Origin: an uncultured Clostridia bacterium
GTDB lineage: Bacteria > Bacillota > Clostridia > Acetivibrionales > CALMWN01
Direction: 5' to 3'
NCBI GenBank assembly: GCA_937873555.1
Contig: CALMWN010000004.1
Coordinates: 1 to 16,110 of the forward strand
DNA: 16,110 bases
Shown here in pieces: positions 7,216 to 11,957 of the stretch (positions are counted from its first letter, which is position 1; each line of letters starts with the position of its first letter). Position numbers and translations under genes: made by a program. A model generated the notes under the pieces. That model worked only from the letters and a program-made list of their open reading frames with translations, was not told the origin of the DNA and did not search any database.

Positions 7216-8313
7216 TTATTCCTCCGCCCATGGTTGGGTTTTGGTCAATACAGGTCCTTTTGTTTCTATTGCTTTCCTGACCATCAAGCCCAGATAGTGG
7301 TCCTGGGATGCTTCAGCCAGGCTGTAAAAATCCGGCCCGCCTTTAACATATGTATTCATTTTTTCAAGGCAGGATGCTACTGCTATTTCGTCATCTGAGA
7401 GCTTTGCCGGGATGAAGGGGTTAACATATATCCATTCCTCTCCGGCAAGGATTCCTTTAAGGTGATACCCTTCAAGGTTGCTATCCTCTCCCGCATTTTT
7501 CCTTTTTAATTCATACTCGATGGGAGTTTTGAAATCCTTCAGATATCTCACCTCGGAATTACTGATCTCTCCTCTGTCCCCCCGCGCCTCGACGCGTATG
7601 GAGCGTACCCATGAACGGTGCTGGTCCTTGGTAAAATCATACACTACGAGCTTGCCGCCGAAATCCAGAAGCGCGATCTCCCGGTTTACACTAACGATTT
7701 TTTCCTGCTCCGGAGGGCCTTTCCTGCCCGGTCCTGCAACTATGGGTGACGCATACTCGAATGCATTGATTGAAGCATTTTCAAAGCCTACCCTCAATAA
7801 TTTCCTCGCAATACTTACAGCATGATATCCATGTGAAAATGATACCTGTACCTGGCTGATCTCACCGAGCTTTCCGGAATTTGCAATGGCAATCCGGGCA
7901 AAGTGAAGGGGCTGCAGGTGGTACTGCTCAGCTACCTGAATTTTAGCCCCCTTTACAAGCTTGTTAAGCTTGATAAGCTGCTCCAGGTCCGGAGCCGGTG
8001 GAGTCTCAGCCAACACGGGAACCCCTGCGCCTGCCAGTTCTGCAATTATAGAGGGAGCAGCCTCCTTTGCAACAGAAACAACTACAAATCCCGGGTTTTC
8101 GGCTTTCAACAGGTCATCAATACACTTGTAGGTTTTTATTCCCCATGTATTTTCAATACCCCTGCCCTTCTCCTCATCTCTCGTTACCAGTCCGCAAACT
8201 TCAAACCGTTCCGGCATTTCACGGGCTATCCTCAGAAAAAATTCTGCTCTCCAGCCTGCTCCAACAACACCATATACAATCTTGTTATTTTTATTATCCG
8301 AATTCACCACCAT
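7216..8313 (-). CDS. Gfo/Idh/MocA-type NAD(P)-dependent oxidoreductase (divergent active site)
   Basis: This 365-residue protein has an N-terminal Rossmann domain with the nucleotide-binding motif GVVGAGWRA at residues 15-23. A C-terminal alpha/beta domain typical of sugar and inositol dehydrogenases follows. In most relatives the EKP motif at the end of the nucleotide domain carries the catalytic Lys. Here it reads LAETPP, with Glu103-Thr104-Pro105, so that Lys is absent. AEQYHLQP and SHGYHAVSIAR come after it. The ATG at 8313 is chosen because AAGGAGGGG sits eight bases ahead and the Rossmann strand starts soon after. The frame is open further upstream to 8481, but that stretch (HQRLQQLLCWFQHINCC) is not protein-like. 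It precedes the aldo/keto reductase and probably belongs to a carbohydrate pathway. Substrate is unknown; activity may be altered or non-classical. Confidence 0.88.
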   Translation of the reverse strand: MVVNSDNKNNKIVYGVVGAGWRAEFFLRIAREMPERFEVCGLVTRDEEKGRGIENTWGIKTYKCIDDLLKAENPGFVVVSVAKEAAPSIIAELAGAGVPVLAETPPAPDLEQLIKLNKLVKGAKIQVAEQYHLQPLHFARIAIANSGKLGEISQVQVSFSHGYHAVSIARKLLRVGFENASINAFEYASPIVAGPGRKGPPEQEKIVSVNREIALLDFGGKLVVYDFTKDQHRSWVRSIRVEARGDRGEISNSEVRYLKDFKTPIEYELKRKNAGEDSNLEGYHLKGILAGEEWIYVNPFIPAKLSDDEIAVASCLEKMNTYVKGGPDFYSLAEASQDHYLGLMVRKAIETKGPVLTKTQPWAEE

Positions 8314-8371
8314 ACCACATACCCCTCCTTGTAATTGGTATCTTCCCGGCCTGTCCCGACAGCAATTGATA

Positions 8372-8385
8372 TGTTGGAACCAACA
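8372..8385. repeat. Small inverted repeat in the Gfo/Idh/MocA leader
   Basis: TGTTGGAACCAACA has six-base arms and an AA centre. It is flanked on both sides by AATTG-containing words. It lies about 60 bases before the gene start and may be an operator or leader hairpin. No function is shown. Confidence 0.35.
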
Positions 8386-8421
8386 GAGCAATTGTTGCAG
8401 GCGCTGATGCCATTTCACATG

Positions 8422-8441
8422 ATTTATTTCCAGAAATAAAT
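8422..8441. promoter_or_regulatory. Palindrome upstream of Gfo/Idh/MocA gene
   Basis: ATTTATTTCCAGAAATAAAT has perfect nine-base arms around CA. It lies just downstream of a candidate -10 box on the minus strand (8463-8458), a place expected for a repressor site. The binding protein is unknown. Confidence 0.4.
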
Positions 8442-8457
8442 TATGTTTTCGGCAAGT

Positions 8458-8487
8458 TTTATCTGATGTGCTTTTTAACATTTACAA
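8458..8487 (-). promoter_or_regulatory. Candidate promoter for the Gfo/Idh/MocA gene
   Basis: Minus strand TTGTAA (8487-8482), an 18-base spacer, then GATAAA (8463-8458): four of six matches in each box. It is the best candidate between the terminator at 8573-8604 and the gene. One arm of the 14-bp inverted repeat fills the spacer. Confidence 0.35.
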
Positions 8488-8519
8488 AATCTATAGAAAA
8501 TTGTTATGTTAAAAAGCAC
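8468..8519. repeat. 14-bp perfect inverted repeat
   Basis: GTGCTTTTTAACAT (8468-8481) is matched exactly by ATGTTAAAAAGCAC (8506-8519), with 24 bases between. One arm overlaps the spacer of the candidate promoter and the other lies just upstream of its -35 box. A dimeric regulator site is the simplest reading; a decayed element end is an alternative because an accessory segment lies next to it. Confidence 0.5.
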
Positions 8520-8572
8520 TAAATACATATATGTATGTTTCATTATATCCAATATTTATAATTGTTTCAAAC

Positions 8573-8604
8573 AAAAAAGCCTTCAGGTTAAACCTGAAAG
8601 CCTT
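8573..8604 (-). terminator. Strong intrinsic terminator downstream of the tRNA remnant
   Basis: On the minus strand AAGGCTTTCAGGTT pairs with AACCTGAAGGCTT (8604-8577), with a very small loop, and runs into TTTTTT (8578-8573). It starts nine bases after the CCA end of the tRNA-like fragment, which is the usual place of a tRNA terminator in Clostridia. Confidence 0.8.
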
Positions 8605-8612
8605 GATTTCTA

Positions 8613-8652
8613 TGGAGCCCTCAATCAGAATCGAACTGGTGGCCTCATCCTT
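8613..8652 (-). pseudogene. 3' half of a tRNA gene (Thr-like), possible attachment-site remnant
   Basis: The minus strand from 8652 to 8613 reads as a tRNA 3' half. AAGGAT would be the 3' anticodon-stem side and GAGGCC a variable loop. Then come T-stem and loop CCAGTTCGATTCTGAT, acceptor strand TGAGGGC, discriminator T and an encoded CCA. The word AAGGATGAGG before the T-arm resembles tRNA-Thr species. One T-stem pair is mismatched (C against A). Upstream sequence belongs to a transposase remnant and has no anticodon loop, D-arm or GCCCTCA acceptor strand, so the tRNA is not complete. tRNA 3' ends are common integration sites, so this may be an attachment-site copy left by an integrated element. 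Confidence 0.6.
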
Positions 8653-8653
8653 T

Positions 8654-9313
8654 TTAAAGCCGGATTTTATCGCTCACCCTGAAATTTAATTCAATAAACA
8701 CCTGGTTCCTGGCGAATCCGCTTATGTCTCTACCGCTTTTAACAGTCACAAGGGGAATGTACCTTAAATTGGCTTTACACCGTTTGCCTTGATGGGTGCG
8801 TTCTTCATTGTACTGCAACATAAAAAAGTCCAGATCTTCTTGTAACTGCTCAACTGATTTGTAAATGTTCTTTCTGAATGCAATTTTATAGAATTCATTG
8901 AGCACGGTCTGATTAAAACGCTCACAAATACCTTTTGTAAGTGGGCTTTTAGCCTTGGTCGTAGTATGTTCTATGTCATTCATCTGCAAGTAAAGCTCAA
9001 ACAGATGCTTCTCAGGCACACCTGTGTATTCAGTTTCCCGATCAGTGAGTACCCTCAATACCGGTATCATGTGGCTTTCAAAGAACGGTAACACTCTGTC
9101 GTTTAAGATACCAGCTGCAGTTACTGGAACCTTTGCTGTAACCAGTAGAAATATTCTTTTCCTGCTGTGCTTTCTCCGTGTTTTGTCCTTTAAACCTTCT
9201 AAGCCATTCTCTGCATAAGCCTTCTTGATATCATAAAAGTGTTGCCTAATATTTGTTTTATTCTGTACCGGTTCACACTTTACTATACTCTCTTTTAGGG
9301 CTCTTCTTCTCAA
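8654..9313 (-). pseudogene. IS481-type transposase, internally deleted
   Basis: One open frame keeps parts of a DDE transposase of IS481/IS3-like type. Near its start, FYDIKKAYAENGLEGLKDK matches the end of the N-terminal helix-turn-helix region. It then jumps straight to TAKVPVTAAGILNDRVLPFF and the second catalytic Asp in RVLTDRETEYTG. SPLTKGICERFNQTVLNEFY with the catalytic Glu and the C-terminal YNEERTHQGKRC follow. The segment with the second helix-turn-helix and the first catalytic Asp is missing, roughly 100 residues. The true N-terminus is missing too, and the last 30 or so residues do not look like the family. The first 40 bases overlap the end of the antitoxin gene. It has no credible start. 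It is almost certainly inactive and marks this segment as mobile-element debris. Confidence 0.8.
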
Positions 9314-9587
9314 TCTTGATTTCCAAGCCCAAGCTGTCTACATACTTTATAAAATTCCTAAGAGTGGGAGAGTTATCTACGGTTTCAATCCTTGAAACCA
9401 TTTGCTGCGTTAATCCCGACTGTCTGGCAACATCACTCTGCGAAAAACCCATTTCATTTCTCATCTTTACAAGCTGCTTAACAACTTCATACTCATGCTG
9501 TGCGTGATCATAAGCCTTTTTGAGTTCAGTATCATTTTCTAGTCTCTTATTGATTTCTTCTTTAACATTGACTTTTTTAAACGGCAT
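9273..9587 (-). CDS. HigA-like helix-turn-helix antitoxin (XRE family)
   Basis: This 104-residue protein is the probable antitoxin and autorepressor of the preceding toxin gene. The XRE helix-turn-helix lies at about 44-64 (GFSQSDVARQSGLTQQMVSR), followed by IETVDNSPTLRNFIKYVDSLGLEI, a signature of HigA-type antitoxins encoded after Gp49-like toxins. The N-terminal half (KVNVKEEINKRLEND, AYDHAQHEYEVVKQL) is the helical toxin-contact part. The ATG at 9587 follows GGAGAGG and overlaps the last eleven bases of the toxin gene, so translation is probably coupled. The tail KSPKREYSKV runs into the transposase remnant and may have been changed by that junction. The 18-bp inverted repeat before the toxin gene is its likely operator (inference). 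Confidence 0.88.
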   Translation of the reverse strand: MPFKKVNVKEEINKRLENDTELKKAYDHAQHEYEVVKQLVKMRNEMGFSQSDVARQSGLTQQMVSRIETVDNSPTLRNFIKYVDSLGLEIKIEKKSPKREYSKV

Positions 9588-9822
9588 GGATATTAACCTC
9601 TCCTTCCACTAAATACATAATGCGGTTATCATCATAAAATTTTATTTCCCATAGTTTTCCTCTAAGTTGTCTTGTATTTAGTACAATAAGCACTTCAAGT
9701 CCTTCATCTTCGAGTTTACCCAGGATTGTCAATCCTTCTGCTCTTTCATTTTTAGGAAGCTCATCAATATATTTCAGAATTAAATCTTTACCTCCACTTG
9801 TTTCATAATGATGTATATTCAT
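9577..9822 (-). CDS. HigB/RelE-like (phage Gp49-like) toxin, probably C-terminally truncated
   Basis: This 81-residue protein resembles Gp49-like toxins, which act as mRNA interferases of the RelE/HigB fold. Recognisable parts are MNIHHYETSGGKD at the start, ILKYIDELPKNERA, and the beta-strand core RQLRGKLWEIKFYDDNRIMYLVEGE. Relatives usually run to about 100-120 residues and continue through an LHAxxKK-type motif and a C-terminal helix. Here the frame ends at NIHAV, and the bases after the stop would read K-S-Q-C before another stop. The natural C-terminus thus seems lost, and the toxin may be weak or dead. The ATG at 9822 has CAGGAGA six bases upstream; an in-frame start at 9843 lies ahead of that site and is unlikely. 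It is the first gene of the pair and overlaps the antitoxin start. Confidence 0.8.
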   Translation of the reverse strand: MNIHHYETSGGKDLILKYIDELPKNERAEGLTILGKLEDEGLEVLIVLNTRQLRGKLWEIKFYDDNRIMYLVEGEVNIHAV

Positions 9823-9848
9823 ATTATTTCTCCTGCGGTACACGTTTA

Positions 9849-9901
9849 TACACCATATTTGATGTATCTACAATTATATTTTACATCAAATATGGTGTAA
9901 T
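9849..9901 (-). promoter_or_regulatory. Toxin-antitoxin promoter within an 18-bp inverted repeat (operator)
   Basis: TACACCATATTTGATGTA (9849-9866) is repeated inverted, without mismatch, at 9882-9899, separated by 15 bases. On the minus strand ATTACA (9901-9896), a 17-base spacer and a perfect TATAAT (9878-9873) form a promoter aimed at the toxin gene. One arm covers the -35 and spacer, the other the start of the transcript. This is a classic layout for antitoxin-mediated autorepression. Confidence 0.75.
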
Positions 9902-9927
9902 TTCAACCAATATTTTTAGATTTTTAT

Positions 9928-10155
9928 TTACTCAATTTCTTCAAACCTGTTGATCAATTTACCGTTAACCTCTTTTTGGTCAAGAAACATCTCTAAAGGT
10001 CTGACCCAGATACCCCGTTCGCCATACAGCGCCTGATATACCACAATGTCTTCCAGCGTTTCTGAATGCTTTGCCACATGAAGAACCAGATAGTCATTGC
10101 CCTTGAAATGCCTGTATTTCTTTCCGATTTTTATTTCTCGCTTGTTTATGCTCAT
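9928..10155 (-). CDS. DUF1653 family protein
   Basis: This 75-residue small protein of unknown function belongs to the DUF1653 family. The signature is clear: KKYRHFKGNDYLVLHVAKHS near the start, then ETLEDIVVYQALYGE, then WVRPLEMFLDQKEVNGK. It has no signal peptide or membrane segment, and its length matches the family, which usually consists of this single domain. The ATG at 10155 has GGGAGG six bases ahead. It lies between a broken metallophosphoesterase gene and the toxin-antitoxin promoter, in a segment with other mobile-element debris, so it may be a passenger. It looks intact. A role in nucleotide or RNA-related housekeeping has no support from this sequence. Confidence 0.85.
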   Translation of the reverse strand: MSINKREIKIGKKYRHFKGNDYLVLHVAKHSETLEDIVVYQALYGERGIWVRPLEMFLDQKEVNGKLINRFEEIE

Positions 10156-10192
10156 TGAACGCCTCCCAGATGTTCTTCACTACCTTCCAATA

Positions 10193-10399
10193 ACTTATAT
10201 ATACCGATTCATGGGAAAGGATAAACCATTCATTATATACAATTGGATACTGAATCACTTCGTCAAAACCCGCAGTTTTCCACCATGAATAGGAGTAGCA
10301 TTTATCATGGTTTCCCAGTATTAAAACCTTGTAACCATTTAAAACGAAGGTCAAATTAGCCGTTTTAGATGTCTGTTTTATTGAGGTAAGGTCACAATT
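10193..10399 (-). pseudogene. Metallophosphoesterase fragment
   Basis: A central piece of a calcineurin-like phosphoesterase is readable. NGYKVLILGNHDK carries the GNHD metal-binding motif, and the GFDEVIQYPIVYNEWFILSH stretch ends with the family's S-H-E motif, where the His would bind metal. The N-terminal D-x-H motif is missing; upstream sequence in frame soon reaches a stop at 10400-10402. The C-terminal GHxH motif is missing as well. After VYIS the frame runs into the leader of the DUF1653 gene and overlaps it out of frame. The only in-frame start is a TTG at 10354 without a good ribosome site. With two of the metal-binding blocks gone, it cannot be active. Confidence 0.65.
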
Positions 10400-10546
10400 T
10401 CACAAATTATTTTCTTGGCGAACAGTAATCTTTATAATTCCTCGTTCAAGACTTCTCCCGTCCATTAAGTCTTTACAAAAATCTGGCACAACAATCGAAA
10501 GCAACCCATACATACGGAATATGTTGTTTCGCAAAGTGCTAGGATA
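10400..10546 (-). pseudogene. Unidentified gene remnant
   Basis: One minus-strand frame is open for 48 codons between stops and reads like protein, with segments RMYGLLSIVVPDFCKDL and MDGRSLERGIIKITVRQ. I do not recognise it. There is no good start; an internal ATG exists but lacks a ribosome site. It lies between the end of the second URO-D-like gene and the metallophosphoesterase fragment, so it is probably the 3' end of another decayed accessory gene. Confidence 0.3.
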
Positions 10547-10552
10547 CTAGCA
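10537..10552 (-). terminator. Weak hairpin after the second URO-D-like gene
   Basis: TGCTAGGATACTAGCA has six-base arms and a four-base loop, flanked by AAA and TTT that can extend the stem. It starts three bases past the stop codon of the gene ending at 10555. The following T-run is only three long, so termination would be inefficient. Confidence 0.4.
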
Positions 10553-10554
10553 TT

Positions 10555-11826
10555 TTACCATTGCTTTTCAATTAATTCCCTAACTATTTTTACAGCTCTG
10601 CCCGGTTTATGTATATCGCCCGAAATGGTATAAACATCCCTGAATATAAATTCCAGGTGACACCCTTTTGCAGCCTTCAGTGTCTTCACTATATGTGCAG
10701 AAAACATCTCTTCGTCAAAAGTACTCCCGACGCCTATAAAATTTGGACTGGGCTTTCTGGAATATATAATACTGTTGCTGTCTTTCAGGACACTGCCCAT
10801 GTACTCCTCGTCACACCATGGCGAAACCGATACTTTCCTGAGGCCCGGCAGTTTACTTATATAATCCTTCCAAATGTAGTGTACCGGTTCACAGCAACCA
10901 TAGTATAAAAGCCCAAAACACCTCGCGATCTCATAATAATATGGAAAAATAAATTCGCCAAACATAGCCGGAGAAATGCCTATAGTTTCCTGAGAATTCA
11001 GGTTTCCCCAAAGGTCTTTAGGTGTCACAGTCCCAACCTCACTATAGTTTTTTGAGGGGAGTTCGTTTGAAAAACCATAGCTTCCGGCTCCGGCATAATC
11101 ATTTTCATTATTGAACTCAAGAATCCCTTCCCGCTCCTGCCACTTTACGAAAGCCATGATATCTTCAACCAAAAACCTGTAAAGAGCATGCATTTCTTCC
11201 GGATAATCTACAATTGAGATCATCATGTTCTCCAGACCCATAAGTCTCACAACCTTTTGAGACGGTGAAAGGTACCAATAGAGGCTGTTGTTCTTGATTT
11301 TAACAGGAAGTATATCGCCGATAACCTCTTCCACAAAGCTCTTCCATGCAAGTGTATACTCCCTGTCGGCACTGAATACCGAAGGTTTCATAAGTGAAAG
11401 GTCCCTCTTCAGGTCGGATATAGTGTGTTGTTCAGTATACCCCAACAGCCTTCCGGTACTGTCTTTTGCATACACCCGCTTAACCTCAAGGCTGGACTGC
11501 ACGGTGTCAATTTTCCAGTATACTGTATAATATGGTGAAATCACCTTATCATCGTCAATAAGCTCATGATTGATTATTGCAAACAGCAAATTCCACTCAA
11601 TCTCTCTGGCAGCGGTATTTTTACATTTAAGCGGTGGGATTATGTCATCCTGAAACGTTTTATGTTCGACCACAATTACAGGTCTCTCACCTTTTAAGGA
11701 GTTATGCCTATACCAGAGCTTTTTCCTCTGCTCCATAATTGGAAGATTGGAGTAGTGAAGATACTTTTTAGCCAGCTCTCTCAAATAGTCCCGTTCTTTG
11801 TTATCCGCATAAAAATCATATCCCAT
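10555..11826 (-). CDS. URO-D superfamily protein (cobalamin-methyltransferase-like), GCCEP group
   Basis: This 423-residue cytoplasmic protein has the uroporphyrinogen decarboxylase fold but is not HemE. It matches a widespread group in Firmicutes annotated only as uroporphyrinogen decarboxylase family. The landmarks are LPIMEQRKKLWYRHNSLKGERPV near the start, SPAMFGEFIFPYYYEIARCFG, then LYYGCCEPVHYIWK with Cys311, Cys312 and Glu313. SPWCDEE, YSRKPSPNF and GCHLEFIFRD with Cys389 follow. In methyltransferases of this superfamily zinc is held by an H-x-C...C set; here Cys312 and Cys389 are 76 residues apart, which fits that spacing. The ATG at 11826 has GGAGGT ahead. It is the last gene of the second sugar-transport operon, about 130 bases after another URO-D-like gene. 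The substrate is unknown; methyl transfer to or from a sugar-derived compound is speculation. Confidence 0.82.
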   Translation of the reverse strand: MGYDFYADNKERDYLRELAKKYLHYSNLPIMEQRKKLWYRHNSLKGERPVIVVEHKTFQDDIIPPLKCKNTAAREIEWNLLFAIINHELIDDDKVISPYYTVYWKIDTVQSSLEVKRVYAKDSTGRLLGYTEQHTISDLKRDLSLMKPSVFSADREYTLAWKSFVEEVIGDILPVKIKNNSLYWYLSPSQKVVRLMGLENMMISIVDYPEEMHALYRFLVEDIMAFVKWQEREGILEFNNENDYAGAGSYGFSNELPSKNYSEVGTVTPKDLWGNLNSQETIGISPAMFGEFIFPYYYEIARCFGLLYYGCCEPVHYIWKDYISKLPGLRKVSVSPWCDEEYMGSVLKDSNSIIYSRKPSPNFIGVGSTFDEEMFSAHIVKTLKAAKGCHLEFIFRDVYTISGDIHKPGRAVKIVRELIEKQW

Positions 11827-11870
11827 GACAGACCTCCGGCAAAATCCAAATTAAAGGTACAATTCAAAGC

Positions 11871-11945
11871 CTATATTTCAAATTGCGGCAGATACTGCTT
11901 CTCTGCTTCAAACATCTCATATACCATACTTCTTATTTCATCCAT
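11871..11945 (-). CDS. Possible 24-residue small ORF between the two URO-D-like genes
   Basis: An ATG at 11945 opens a frame that ends in TAG at 11871. The peptide begins MDEIRSMVYEMFEAEKQYLP and looks like an amphipathic acidic helix. Composition and codons resemble coding sequence of the neighbours. There is no Shine-Dalgarno site, and only 12 bases separate it from the upstream stop, so it would rely on coupling. It may be a microprotein, the remnant of a lost gene, or chance. Confidence 0.25.
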   Translation of the reverse strand: MDEIRSMVYEMFEAEKQYLPQFEI

Positions 11946-11957
11946 AGTCAAAATAGT

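Noticed and set aside
7049..7297. Plus-strand 82-codon frame in the gap before the reductase
   Set aside because: It has no ribosome site, runs antisense into the Gfo gene, and shows no recognisable domain.
8314..8481. 56-residue N-terminal extension of the Gfo/Idh/MocA protein
   Set aside because: The stretch is Cys/Gln/His-rich and not protein-like, overlaps palindromes and a candidate promoter, and a perfect ribosome site precedes the ATG at 8313.
8613..8700. Complete functional tRNA
   Set aside because: No D-arm, anticodon loop or 5' acceptor strand can be found upstream, and the T-stem has a mismatch.
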